Of a DNA stretch of 64,000 nucleotides, positions 13,101-23,995 are shown in pieces. Both the position numbers and the translations under genes were made by a program. How positions within the stretch are numbered: position 1 is the stretch's first letter; each line of letters begins with the position of its first letter. A model generated the notes under the pieces. The model made no database searches. It worked only from the letters and a program-made list of their open reading frames with translations, and was not told the origin of the DNA. This DNA comes from Tetragonia tetragonoides (Eukaryota; Streptophyta; Magnoliopsida; Caryophyllales; Aizoaceae): NCBI GenBank assembly GCA_038025085.1, contig CM076144.1, positions 43,373,001 through 43,437,000 of the forward strand. Reading direction: 5' to 3'.

Positions 13101-16100
13101 ATGAATTCAAGAGATTTTATCTTCAGGTGCATCCAGTATTATGTTTCTTGTTTTCTACAAAAAAAAAAGTCACTGTTTCTTTCAAAAATAGTTGCATTCA
13201 GGATATGTGTAATATCCCAAATTATTATTTGAATTTGAATAATAATTCCTTGGTTATAATTGTTTTATCTTATTTCGGACCAACCTTGTTATGTAGATTA
13301 TAACCATTTTGGTATTTAAGTTATTTGAAGTTAGTTTTAATATGGTTTTATGTAAATTCAGATTGTGGGCATTTCCTATTTCAAAAAAAAAATAATAATA
13401 AAATTGGTTGGGCAAAGAAAGTAAACCACTGAAGAAAATATTTGGAGAATGTTACTGTTGTTTTGAAACTTAGGTTGTTTCCTTTATTCTCTTCAACACC
13501 CCCACTAACCCACTTATTTCTCCAATCTTTACTGTGTCTCTATTGCATCACTTTAAAATAGGAGGACTTGCAGGTTTATTTTATATGTTCATTTGCTGCC
13601 AAAATAAAAATACACTCCTTCCATCAATTATTGCTCTCTTACGTTTGAAGCAAAAACTACCACCTTGGGATATTATTACTCCATCATTAAATTGCTAGTA
13701 AGTGTTCAAATCTTTCTCGATTATTTTGTGTAGAACATTAATTATTGTTGAACAAGCATGTTTGAAACCATAAGTGTAGGGAGGGCTAATTATCTTAGCC
13801 TCATAGTTATACTTGTATCTATGAATCTTTTTCTTTTATTAATTTCCCTCTAAAAAGAAATAACTGATCCAACAAATTTATGTGAATACTAGGACATAAT
13901 AATCCAACTCCTTAGAAAACTAATAAAGCATAAATAAATACTCCTAAAGATGAAGATTAAAACTTCCAACCAACGACCTCATTCCAGTGCCTATGCTTCA
14001 TTCTCATACGCAAATAAAACGGGAGAGAACAAAGGAAACAAGAAAAGAAAAAGATCCATAGATATAACTATGAGGCTAGATCATTAGCCCTCCCTTCACT
14101 ATGGTTTCAAACATGCATGTTCAACTATTTTTAATGCTCTAATTGATGCTCTACACAAACTAATGGAGAAAGATTTTAACACTTACTAGGAATTTAGTGA
14201 TGGAGTAATAATATCCCAAGGTGGTAGTTTTTGCTTCTAACATAAGAGAGCAATATTTGATATGAGGAGTGTATTTTTATTTTGGTAGCAAATGAACGTA
14301 TAATAGAAAACTGCAACTCCTCCTAGTTTAATCTGATGCAATAGAGAGAGAGAGTAAAGAGTGGAGAAATAAGTGGGTTTGTGAGGGTGTTGGAGAGAAT
14401 AAAGGAAACCACCTAAGTTTCAAAACAACAGTAACATTCTCGAAATGTTTTCTTGAGTTTACTTCCTTAGCCTAACCTTTTTTTTTTTTGAAACAGGAAA
14501 TGCCCGCAATCTGAATTCACATAAAACCATAATAAATGTAACTTCAAATAACTTAAATACCAAAATTGGCTATAATCTACATAACAAGGTTGGTTCAAAA
14601 TAAGATAAAACAATTATAACCAAGGAATTATTGTTTAAATAATAATTTGGGATATTACAATATGCCTATTATTTGTCATAGAAAGCTGTGTATATTTTTT
14701 TTGAAGCCTAGAGAGCTGTGTATATTGGTGTAACCTGATTGATTTTGCGATACTTGGGATATCCTGGAATATCTTTCTATCTTGGCCCGGTTTGCCCTGA
14801 AATGAGTTCTATTGCATTATTTGGAGCTGCCTTGTTGATAGGTTTACGTTGAACATTGCTACAGAACATGCTTGTTAGTATGTTTTGAGGCTGTTGGATA
14901 TAATCATGGCTCCACGATCACCGTTTTTGCCATTCTTATCATTCAACTATTCCTTCCTGATAATAATAACCTGTAAAAGCGTAATATTTTAATGAATACC
15001 TTCAACTTGGATCTGCTTATCAGTTGTGTCTTGCAATTCACTTCAATCTGTTACACTTGTGATGCTTTAAACATGCGATAAGGCTAATGTTAAGTGGTGA
15101 GTATGGATATGCTTCTTGACAGATAATACCCAATGTTCAATTCTTTTGGGAGCTGAGTGTTTTTGCAATCCTGGAAAGTTAACCATATTTAAATTAACTG
15201 TTTAAACTACAGTATACATTTCCACCATCTTGTGTTGGAGAAGTTGGACGGGTAGGAGCACCAAGTAGAAGAGAAATTGGCCATGGAACACTTGCAGAGA
15301 GAGCTCTTGAACCTTGCCTACCTACAGAAAAGGAGTTTCCATACACAATACGTGTCGAGAGTAACATCACTGAAAGCAATGGCTCTTCAAGGTTGACTTC
15401 TTTTGTTAAATAGTAGAGGTTCTGACTTTTACTTGTTGGTAGTTATTATTGTTCCCAGTTATTTGTTTATATTCTCTCACGTTTAAATATTCTGATTTTC
15501 AGTATGGCGTCTGTTTGTGGAGGTTCTTTAGCATTACAGGATGCTGGGGTTCCTGTGAAATGTCCTATTGCTGGGATTGCTATGGGCATGGTTTTAGATA
15601 CAAAAGAATTTGGCGGTGATGGGACTCCGCTCATTCTATCTGACATAACGGGATCTGAGGATGCCTCTGGTGATATGGACTTCAAGGTGGAGATATCATG
15701 ATTTTCGTCCAATATTATGATAATATGTGTGATGTTTGTACCACATAAGGATCATCTTCATAGCATGCTGCTGTAATCTTGTCTTAACAGGTTGCAGGAA
15801 ATGATGATGGTATTACAGCATTCCAAATGGACATCAAGGTTGTGTATTGTTTGTACTTGTAACTTTAGTTCCATTTGTTTGTACTATTATTTATTTATGT
15901 TCGATGAATGAAATCATTTAATGCATGATTTATGGAGGTACACTGTACGACAGATCGATACCAACACTTTTCTGATGATGATAATGCTGTTGCTGGTGAC
16001 AGGTTGCTGGCATTACATTACCTGTTATGGAGCAGGCTCTTCTTCAAGCAAAAGATGGGCGGAAAATTGTTCTTGGTAAAGTTCGTTAAGATTTTAGCTT

Positions 16101-19100
16101 ACCTGGTTGGTACTTCATTGCTGTTGTTTTCTTTTTCTGTATTTCATTGGTGAATGATTATCAGCAAACCACTGTGAATGGACTAAAAAATGTTCGGCAT
16201 ACAAAGTTCATATACTATAAGAAGAAGGGTTCTAATCTCAAACCCTGGGTTAGGTATTGGGAACAGATCTTCTCTTCATGGTCAATGAATTGGAATGTGA
16301 AAAATGGTCCCCTGTTTTGCTTTGTTGCTTGATAGTACATACTAGGTCAAGTATTGTCACTCGAGTTTAATGGAATCTCATATATATGCTCTGCACTACA
16401 TTGACTTGTACTTCTTCACTGTGATTGATGGTCCCATTTGGGATTCTTTTTGTGTAGCGGAGATGTCAAAATGCTCACCACCTCCGTCAAGAAAACTTTC
16501 TAAATTTGCTCCATTGATTCATGTCATGAAAGTAAGTTGCTAGGTATTGGCGTTTTGTCCATTTTATGATAGAATGTCATAAGCCGACATGTTGTCTTGT
16601 TACATTGCAGGTCAGGCCAGATAAGATTAATCTTATTATTGGCACTGGAGGGAAGATAGTAAGGAGCATTATTGAAGAAACTGGGGTAGAATCAATTGAC
16701 ACACAAGATGATGGAACAGTATGCTAAAGTTTCCATTTTCCTTTATATTTGTCTTTTCAGCATAATAACTGTATAGCAACTAATTATTCTAATGTAATTG
16801 TAATGTACAGGTGAAAATTACTGGAAGGGATTTGGAGAGCATTGAGAAGTCAAGGGTCATAATTAGTAATCTGACAATGGTTCCCACCATTGGGGATATC
16901 TATAGGTTCGTGTCTGCAAAAGAAAGCTTTCAATTTGATGTATCGTCTGATGAATACACCATTCCTTTTTCTTTTATTAGAATACTGAGTTGGAATACAA
17001 TCACTATAAAGGCTGATACACTTTATTGGTTCTTGTGGTTTTCTTACTCCTCTGTGTGGTGTGCACCTCAAGGAGGCCCATAAGGCTCGGAATGTAGTTT
17101 AATTATTTGAATAGATAGCTGACTGAATTTTGCAATATCCTTGGCTGAAGAATAGGATGAGGATGTTCAATTTTAAGGAAGGAATATGGACAATAATTTG
17201 GGGAGATACCAAAACATTAACTGAGGCAACTATTTTAGGACAGAGGGGGACTTCATTGTCTGTGTGCATATTGTGAAAGGTTTTGATTTTGTATTCACTG
17301 ACCAAAAGAAGAGGTTTGATTATGTGTTCCATTTAAACTCTCATGGTATGTGCTGTTCAAACAAGATAATTGTGAAGAAAATATTGTGAAATTCCTTCCA
17401 ATGGCGGTGGTTAAACTCTCATGGTACAGCCTACAATGTTTGAAGCATAACTTATTACTTTTTCTTGTTTGTCAGGAACTGTGCAATCAAATCAATTGCT
17501 CCTTATGGAGCATTTGTCGAGATAGCACCTGGACGTGAGGTATTTTCTTCTATTCACTATTGCATGGATGCTGTTCAATGCTTACTACATCTAGCGTTTT
17601 GATTTTTTAAAATTGCATAATTCTTTTGCATCTTTTGCATATTCTTGTTGTGGTCTTCTGAGTTCCATCAAAACTTTCTGCTGATCATACCTTTAAAGTT
17701 CACCAACACTGTCAACTTACTTTTGTAGCATGTTTGTCTAAATAGGAAACAATTTGTGAGATGGGATAATATATACTGATGACTTTTTCTTTTCCATCAA
17801 GGGACTTTGCCACATAAGTGAACTGAGTCCAAGTTATCTGGCAAAAGCAGAAGATGTAAGTTACTGAATTTCACCATCAAATTGGTCGAGTAGTTCTGAA
17901 TAACTTTCTCATGCTTGTTTTCAATTTCAGGCATTTAAAGTGGGAGATCGAGTTGATGTCAAACTCATTGAGGTTCCTCCTACATGATCTCTTCTTATTC
18001 ACAATTTTTACTTGGTTCCTCTTTCCATCTATATGTTCTTTATAGCGTCAAATTTATTTGTTGGAGAGTCCTCTTGGTTCTTCTACCTTACTGAGTTACT
18101 GTTTCTACTTTATCGCATTTCTGATTTCCAAGAATAGTATGAAATGTATCTATCAACTCAACCAAATGCTTAAGCTGATAGTGAAGGCCGAATATTTGAT
18201 TCTATGTCTAAAATGCCTCCTCACACGAGTGGCCAGTGGGCTTGAAGTGTGAATAATGCACAAGCTGTCCTACCTCACTAACAGGAACTGAGGGCTCCCA
18301 GGATTCGTATTCAAGACCTCTAGATCTCTATTGCTCAGATACCATGTGAAGTACCCAACTCACCCAAAAACTTGAGCTGAGGGGTAAAGACCCAATACTT
18401 GATCCTATGCCCTAATCGTTCTAATGATGGAAGCCTAAGCATGGATTTAAATATTTCAATAGCTTGTTCTCAGTGTTAATTGTCCTTCCTTGGCCTTGCA
18501 CTGTGTAACACCCCGAAATTTCCGACTAATTTTTTTTTATTTTTTTTATTTTTATAATATAAATACAAAAAGTAAACTCGAGCCAAAATTTCGGCAGAGT
18601 TCCGTTTATAAATAGATATCCCAAGTTATCGACTTTACAAAAACCTGCTTATACAGATTATACAACAAAATATCCAAAACAACAGCGGAAGACTTCTAAC
18701 AATTCAGGGCGTCACTGCCACACTCACTCACAAGAATGAGTGCAAGGCGGACGATTACAACTCCTAACAATAAACCAATAAACTTTAATCAATATCTTTG
18801 CTACATCAAATGAAAATAAATGGCAAAATAATAAACTTCTTGACAGCTTTGAGTCCAACCGTCCAACTAGCACAAGAGATCCTCACAGACAATTAACCTA
18901 CAAAATATTCCAATCTACTCCCCCATGCAAATGAATTTCGCATAGGTTCATCATAGGCCTACCATTGAAGAAAAATGGACGCACACGCACGTAACACAGA
19001 AAGCAACCAATCAGCAAAGCTGAGTAACCAAGCATTCTATCGAATAATAAATAAAAACATTAGGATCTCAACTCAGGTCAACTACGACCTTGAAGTCACA

Positions 19101-22100
19101 TAAATCCCAATATAGTCTAAGTTGCATTCTAGGATGCTCTCCTAGCTATAACTCAATTCCCAAGAGTTTGTGCCAATCGCTCTCAGTCACTAGCTCCTAG
19201 CCTCGGCAATGTGGGAAGTGAACTGGCGGTAAACCGCAGAAACAAAACCATTTTCATAACTTGGCCATAGGCCCCATAACTCATAACATATAGCCCGCAG
19301 GCTCTCAAAAGTCCACTCTCGGACCAATTCTCATAACCATGTAACCATTTCATAAAGTACTGTTCAATACTGAAGAATTAATATCTTAGGCTACTCACCC
19401 ACATGCCAAGAGCTAAAGAACTAACAACGTCTGAGCCTCAAACCAAGATAAATAACAAATCATATTCATTCTCATAATCTCTTTCTCATAACAACTACCC
19501 ACTCTGGGTTAGTGACAGTTCACAATACGGCACGGGTTTCCCAATAATTAACAGCATATCTCTCAGTTCAGTAGTCTACCAAGAACTATCCTCTAATCAT
19601 AACTACAAGTCCCAAACTACCTTCATCTACATAGGCCCTAATATACACTAATCTGCTACCACCAATCCATAAACATAGCAATCTTTGAGTACTGAGATTT
19701 GCAGCACTATACATGGAAAATTCAGCTACTGCCAGGAAAATCAATAATGGAGCAATTAACACCAACTCATATCTAATTCAAATAAAATCACTAATTAAAC
19801 ACAAGCAAAAGCAACCTCATAATTGAATTTACAGAATCCAACATATAGTGATTCAGTTCACATATTAATCACATATCAAGCATCTAATTCACACATAAAA
19901 AGGGAAAATAACATCCAACTCCAAAGTGACTAGAAAGGGTTACCTCAATTGATGACCCAATTCAATTTGCATCACAAAACCCTTCAATCAATCAAATAAC
20001 CCAAACAAAAACAGAATTAATAAACAAAAGCCCACATCATATATTCAATTAAGCAAAACCAATCTAGGGCTTAGGGTTTTGCAAACCAGTCAGTTCGTGG
20101 AGGCTAGGGTGGCGACCAGCCACAACTTGGTGGCGTTCATGGCGTTAGAGGCGTCCGAATTCATGGCGGGCAGCAACCCGCGCAACAGAGGAGAGAGAGA
20201 AACCAACAGGAGGGTCTGTCTTCCTTCAATCGACAGCAACAACAGCAGCAGTATAGTTTCCGATTCAGCAATATACTTTTGCGAACAAAAGTGAGGAAGA
20301 TGGGATGGCGGTTTGCGAATCAGAGACCTGGTGATGGTGACCGGTGGTGGGTTTGGGAGTGAGAAGAAAATAAAGGAGATGGGGAAGATGGTGATTGTGG
20401 GGAAGGCTTTTCTTTTTACGCATAAAAGGGCTTAAGAAAACCGACTTAAAAGTGGTCAATAGACTGTGGAAGTGTTCTAATACAAATCAAACACTTTTTT
20501 ATAGTCCATCCAAGCATAATCAAATATACCACTTAGCACATACTCAAACTTTTAATGGGGTTGAGTAAAATTGTAGACATAGACTTACCTTCATTCCTAC
20601 GCTCCAAAAAAAACAAAGCAAGCTCCTATTGATCTAGTAAGTGACCTCATATCCAATTTTTCCAAAACAACTCAAATCTGAAATCCGAAATCAGCACATA
20701 CAATCTGAATCAAATGCTCGAACAGACCATCAAACGAAGTCCATATCATCTACAAATTGGCGTACAGGCTTAGACATACTAAGGTTCAATTACAACAAAG
20801 GGTTTGTACAAATCATGTGTAGGTTTTGAGATATGATAGAACAAAGTAGGCGGATCTGAATCTCGCATCAGCACTGCGCTGCCTAAAGAGAAAAATAATT
20901 TGGGGTATCAAACGATCTCGAAATATTATGAAACTTTGCAGTCTGGTTCTAGGCATCTGGGTCTCAAAACATATCCAAGATTCAAATTCACGCGATAAGT
21001 ATAACAGGAGAAACAGATTTTTCAATCCGACAGTGTGTGCTGGACAGTTTTTAGGGGTTTTGTGTGGTTTGTAGGAGAGAAAACGTGAGTGAGCTTTATG
21101 AACTCACTAAGGCACGAATGGAGAAAAAAAGAATCAGATTTAGGAGTGTCAAGGGTATTTATAGAGGTTAGAAAACCTTTACCTAGTTAGGATCCTAATC
21201 CGACTCGAACACAACTCAATTAAGGAAACTATCTCAAAGAAAACATATTTTCCTATTTTAACACCAAATAATAAGGAAATAAAATTAATAAGTATTCTTT
21301 CCTCCAAAAATTCATATGCCAAATCAAATAATCACATTATTGCATATTATAAATATTATAAATATGCAGTGTATTACACACTGTCTTTACCTGACTTTAG
21401 GAACTGTTTCTGTCAATGATGAAAAGTTAGATTGCACACCTTCTCAGCTGCTATTACAATTAATTGCAGAATTTCCAGAAAAGAGAATTATTTGGGGATA
21501 TGAGAATCAGATTTAGGCTTTAGTTAGAGAACTGTGGGGGATAGAAGCTAGTGGTGCTCTTGGCATAGGCTTGGTTCTGTTATGTGATCCATTCTGTGCT
21601 AACTTACTATACACGTAACCAAATTTGATGGTGGCTACAACCTTTCATATTAGATCATACGATAAGTATACCAAAACATGTTGACACCTTTTGTTAAATC
21701 CTACATGGAATAGCTCATACATTGTAGGTAGAATACCGTGTCAAAACAATGCACAAGAAGGCCAGAAGATAACTTTTTGGTATATGACTCACCTTACACA
21801 CCTTTGATCAGTGGGATCTTCTAACTTTATCTGTTATTCAGTAGGTAACATACTCACATGCATAGGGCTTACTCCATTGTTCTTCTCCTTTCTGCCAATA
21901 GAAACGAAAATTTTTGGATAAGAAGAATTATACTATTAATACTCAAGAAATCAAATGGGAGGACTATATGTGCTCCTGCCAGAGCTGTCTGTACAAGTTA
22001 GCTTCTGGATCACGTTTCACGAAAACAAAAAGGGAACTCCGTACAAAGCCCCGATGCATGATCCCAAAGAGAAGCCAAACTAACAATTAACAACTCAATC

Positions 22101-23995
22101 CCATAGATGTTAAGAACAGCTGTTTGCTCATGGATGATCTTTTTACCATTCCTCAACAACCAATAACCCACGCGTAATTAATAAGCACCCCGCCAAAGAT
22201 CTTCAGCTACTTTCCCCCTTAAAACCAACATTGCAATGCTATGAACTTGTGTATGGAAGAGCCGCAATTCATCCTGTACAAAAGACAGATAGTACCATCC
22301 CGGAGTGGCCCCCTCGCAGTGCAAAATAAATGTTTCCTAAGCTCTCTGTTTTTCAGGCACGTAACCCACATATCAGGCTGGGCATTTGGTTTAGAGCTTG
22401 TTATTAACGTATAAATTTACGATTCTCTTCAAAGCTGCTGCCCAATTAAAAGGCTTTCACCTTCTAACAGTGGCGGACCAGGAAATTGATACTGGGTATG
22501 CACAATTATAATAAAGATAGCACTTTAAAAAAAATCAAAAAAAATCTTGTTTTTTGAAAAGATAAGTGTCTGTGTTAGAGTTTAATGTTAGCCTTTTTTT
22601 TTTTTTTTTTCTTTTTTCTCTCTCTTAGGTATAAACGAAGAAGAAAAAATTAGTACTAGTAAACTAGTAACACTATAAATTCTTAAAGTATCGAGTAGAT
22701 CTTTCATAGTTTCATCCAAATGATCATAGAAATTGCTAGAGTCTCGCATGCGTAGCAAACTAGTGAGGTCTTCCAGATCCCAATATTCATGGTGTCTCAA
22801 GAGTCGATATTCCACAGATCATCCCTGAAGAACATAGAAATAGGCGTTTTATGTAGGGTCCCCTTTAGAGGAAAAGAAGCTGAGAGACTGCTTCCTTACC
22901 AAACCCAATTTTACCCCCATTGACCTACTTTTACAGTCAAGAGGAAGAACAAGGAGGAGCCTTGAGTACAATTTTTCAAGGTTTCGCATCGAAGAAATTT
23001 AGCCCTATGACTCCACTTCTGCTCATCACATGTCTTTCTAAATGGGTAATCGATGACATACTTGTACATGGAATTACTAGAGTGGAGCATTGGGAATAGG
23101 TAAACATCAGATGTTGAGAGTTAAAGAAGCTTTGTCATCCCCACGCTTTATAACATACTCCCTCCTTTCCAAAATCTGCTACCCGCTTCTCTTTGGCATG
23201 GAGTTTAATGGGAGTTAATTTTGGAAAAAAGCTCTTATTTTCCCTTGCTTTAACATGAGAGGGGATTGGAAAGTAATGATGACAAGAAAGTCCTTTAACA
23301 TCCAATACAATATTTAAAAGGGAAGTGGGTAGGAGATTTTGGAACGGATGGAAAAGGAAAGTGGGTAGCAGATTTTGGAATGGAGGGAGTAGAAGATAGA
23401 AGGCATTGCCAAATCTCTGTCTAGTTCATGTTTTGGTGAGATATGTAGAAGTTCCAGGTTTATCTGCAAAATTATGGGGAATTGTTAAACGTCTGTATAG
23501 CTATCTGTCATGTTATATTAGATATCGGCATCCTGTTGTGATTTGGTTCATGTGAAAGGTCTGATTGCTTTAAGTCCTTCCTTGTTGTCAGGTACACCTG
23601 AACTCTGAATTGCTTGTTACATGATGCAGGTAAATGAGAAGGGCCAGCTTCGCCTTAGTCGCCGTGCACTGCTCCCGGATACAGATCCATTAGTTCCCAG
23701 CACAAAGCAGCGAACAACTGCTCCTAAAGAAAGTTCAGGATCACAAAACACAGTTACCAAGAATACAGCCAAAGATGGCACACCAGAATCGAGAGTCAAC
23801 CCTCCAAAACCCTCTACAAAAGACAAAGCAGATAGTGATACTGTACCTCCAGGGAAGGTGGTTAAGAGGGTTGTGTCTGCTCCAAGGGATGGGCCATTCA
23901 TCAACAAAGACAGACCCAAGAAGGGAAGCAAAACAATGAGTAGTACCAATGAAACTCAAAGTAGTCTAGTTAATGGCGAGGCGACAATTGGATAG
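687..23995 (+). CDS. PNP2: Polynucleotide phosphorylase, mitochondrial type (3' 19 exons; 5' part outside window)
   Basis: Phosphorolytic 3'-5' exoribonuclease (polyribonucleotide nucleotidyltransferase) that matures and degrades organellar RNA. Nineteen exons with GT-AG borders join in frame: 687-751, 860-1016, 1108-1164, 4052-4165, 6017-6280, 7680-7754, 12263-12376, 13034-13126, 15213-15391, 15503-15686, 15791-15838, 16003-16075, 16458-16531, 16611-16718, 16811-16905, 17476-17539, 17802-17855, 17931-17972, 23630-23995. They give about 758 codons: the end of the first RNase PH core, the helical domain, the second core, KH, S1 and a charged tail. I prefer the mitochondrial PNP2 paralogue over the plastid one because of the acidic linker and the tail ending in LVNGEATIG; this rests on memory of the Arabidopsis protein. 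No exon is recognisable in 1-686. The 3' UTR may be spliced (24094-24952) and run to about 25300. No frame-breaking lesion is seen, so the gene looks functional despite its TE-filled introns. Confidence 0.93.
1165..4051 (+). other. PNPase intron with LINE-tail insertion and old LINE remnant
   Basis: This 2.9 kb intron has no gene. It holds a poly-C run near 1931, a weak LINE trace at about 2640-2860 (reading [12 protein letters not shown], like the region after RT in plant LINEs) and a 26-bp retroinsertion at 2875-2900. The remainder shows nothing recognisable. Confidence 0.5.
2875..2900 (+). mobile_element. 26-bp LINE-tail insertion with 14-bp target site duplication
   Basis: The 14-mer TTCTGACTAGTGCA occurs at 2861-2874 and again at 2901-2914. 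The 26 bp between them read ttcctttatcaaaaaaaat followed by an A-rich end. This matches the tail of the LINE copy at 4509-4980 (cttatcaaaaaaataaa), so it looks like a LINE insertion truncated almost to its poly(A) tail. Confidence 0.7.
4052..7754 (+). CDS. PNP2: PNPase exons: helical domain and acidic linker
   Basis: Exons 4052-4165 (starts [18 protein letters not shown]), 6017-6280 and 7680-7754 cover the all-alpha domain between the two cores. The middle exon ends in an Asp/Glu-rich stretch ([18 protein letters not shown]) before a Pro-rich turn, a feature I associate with the mitochondrial enzyme. For the third exon I chose the acceptor tttttgcag at 7671-7679, giving [14 protein letters not shown]. 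An upstream acceptor at 7631 would add 16 in-frame residues that I do not expect from the family. A LINE remnant (4509-4980) lies in the intron after the first exon. Confidence 0.88.
4509..4980 (+). mobile_element. 5'-truncated L1-type LINE fragment with target site duplication
   Basis: The 15-mer ATGATGTTGTTATTG flanks the insert at 4494-4508 and 4980-4994. The insert reads, at 4537-4878, the C-terminal end of a plant LINE ORF2: [16 protein letters not shown], then [20 protein letters not shown], typical of the zf-RVT region. It ends with a 3' UTR and the A-rich tail tatcaaaaaaataaaataaa. Only the last 470 bp of the parent element were inserted. It sits in a PNPase intron in the sense orientation. 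Confidence 0.85.
5480..5760 (-). repeat. Possible LTR/TRIM remnant
   Basis: This stretch carries taccatgta next to phrases such as ccgatgtagaactaggggtgctaca, which on the minus strand read like the start of an LTR (TGTAGCACCCC). Boundaries and a partner LTR were not found. It could be any dispersed repeat. Confidence 0.25.
8740..10395 (+). pseudogene. LINE reverse transcriptase pseudogene
   Basis: Three frames together give a recognisable plant L1 [22 protein letters not shown] (8740-9009), [15 protein letters not shown] (9025-9240), then [39 protein letters not shown] and [13 protein letters not shown] (9237-9776). The catalytic box survives as FADDTMLFF but in another frame (about 9800). 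There is a stop after LFSEEDLL at 9007-9009, a frame change near 9237 and further breaks after 9776, so no functional protein can be made. The upstream G-run at 8717-8727 is another indel-prone site. Confidence 0.85.
10396..11690 (-). mobile_element. TRIM-like non-autonomous insertion nested in the LINE
   Basis: LINE coding similarity stops near 10395 and resumes near 11700. In between, position 10990-11001 read on the minus strand is TGGTATCAAAGC, close to the initiator-Met tRNA primer site of LTR retroelements. Next to it lies a TGTT...AACA unit of about 165 bp (11002-11169) that could be its LTR. No coding capacity is seen. The segment around it also contains a pair of inverted arms (see separate entry) and a dispersed repeat at 11240-11350. 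Exact ends and a target duplication are not resolved; two insertions may be combined here. Confidence 0.45.
10608..11244. repeat. Inverted repeat, about 75-bp arms
   Basis: The arm at 10608-10684 (agactatggaattaagttta, continuing through ccttaattaagg) is repeated in inverse orientation at 11168-11244 with only a few mismatches. The arms flank the putative TRIM core. They could be the terminal repeats of a foldback element or two inverted copies of one short repeat. Confidence 0.7.
12263..16905 (+). CDS. PNP2: PNPase exons: second (catalytic) RNase PH core and KH domain
   Basis: Exons from 12263 to 16531 encode the second core, starting [16 protein letters not shown]. The catalytic region is intact: within [20 protein letters not shown] and the following DMDFKVAG both aspartates expected from bacterial PNPase are present, so catalysis should be retained. 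Exons 16611-16718 and 16811-16905 encode the KH RNA-binding domain, with a GxxG loop seen as GTGGK. Exon 15791-15838 is only 48 nt. The intron between 13126 and 15213 contains a 1.45 kb foldback element, and the one between 7754 and 12263 a LINE with a nested insertion. Confidence 0.92.
13208..14659. mobile_element. 1.45-kb foldback element with ~630-bp inverted arms
   Basis: Left arm about 13208-13840 and right arm about 14045-14659 are reverse complements along their whole length, with small indels; the loop is about 205 bp. The ends are TGTAATATCCC and GGGATATTACA, and a 5-bp target duplication ATATG flanks them (13203-13207, 14660-14664). No ORF of note is present. It lies in the PNPase intron between exons 13034-13126 and 15213-15391, so the pre-mRNA would carry a very long hairpin. 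TG...CA ends with a 5-bp duplication are LTR-retrotransposon hallmarks, yet the two ends are inverted copies. Confidence 0.85.
17476..23995 (+). CDS. PNP2: PNPase exons: S1 domain and C-terminal tail
   Basis: Exons 17476-17539 ([20 protein letters not shown]), 17802-17855 ([18 protein letters not shown]), 17931-17972 and the start of 23630-23995 ([16 protein letters not shown]) make one S1 RNA-binding fold. The last S1 strand is separated from the rest by a 5.66 kb intron that holds a 2.9 kb solo LTR and a Stowaway MITE. The tail is about 100 residues, rich in Lys/Ser/Thr/Pro, with no recognisable domain, and ends at TAG 23993-23995. Confidence 0.9.
18260..18440. repeat. Possible TRIM/LTR remnant with primer-site-like motif
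   Basis: The phrase cagataccatgtgaagtacc, plus its surroundings, resembles dispersed plant repeats containing a minus-strand tRNA-Met primer site. No LTR pair or duplication was found. It is just upstream of the solo LTR in the last PNPase intron. Confidence 0.25.
18504..21378 (-). mobile_element. Solo LTR (2.9 kb), probably Ty3/gypsy
   Basis: The element begins TGTAACACCCCGAAATTTCC and ends GCAGTGTATTACA, and is flanked by the 5-bp duplication CACTG (18499-18503 and 21379-21383). TG...CA ends, a short terminal inverted repeat (TGTAAYAC) and the 5-bp duplication identify an LTR-type insertion without internal genes. The minus strand has a TATA-like CTATTTATAAACGG (18602-18615) near the GGGGTGTTACA end, suggesting a minus-strand LTR. 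A length of 2.9 kb fits the large LTRs of some Ty3/gypsy lineages. It lies inside the last PNPase intron. Confidence 0.75.
21384..23157 (+). other. Rest of last PNPase intron, no gene
   Basis: AT-rich intronic sequence. The only hint of a mobile element is aacagtggcggaccaggaaa at 22467, like the end of a hAT-type transposon, without a visible partner end. A poly-T run lies at 22592-22609. Nothing else is recognised. Confidence 0.4.
23158..23389. mobile_element. Stowaway-type MITE (Tc1/mariner-like)
   Basis: Terminal inverted repeats CTCCCTCCTTTCCAAAATCT and its near complement ending TTTGGAATGGAGGGAG bound a 232-bp element flanked by TA (23156-23157 and 23390-23391). CTCCCTCC termini and a TA duplication are diagnostic of Stowaway MITEs. 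A second copy of the end motif (gggtaggagattttggaacgg) lies just inside the right end. Located 240 bp upstream of the last PNPase exon. Confidence 0.85.

Noticed and set aside
20079..20294. Open frames inside the solo LTR
   Set aside because: Short, no domain, inside a non-coding LTR.
22467..22486. hAT-like terminus cagtggcggaccagg
   Set aside because: No matching inverted end or 8-bp duplication could be found nearby.
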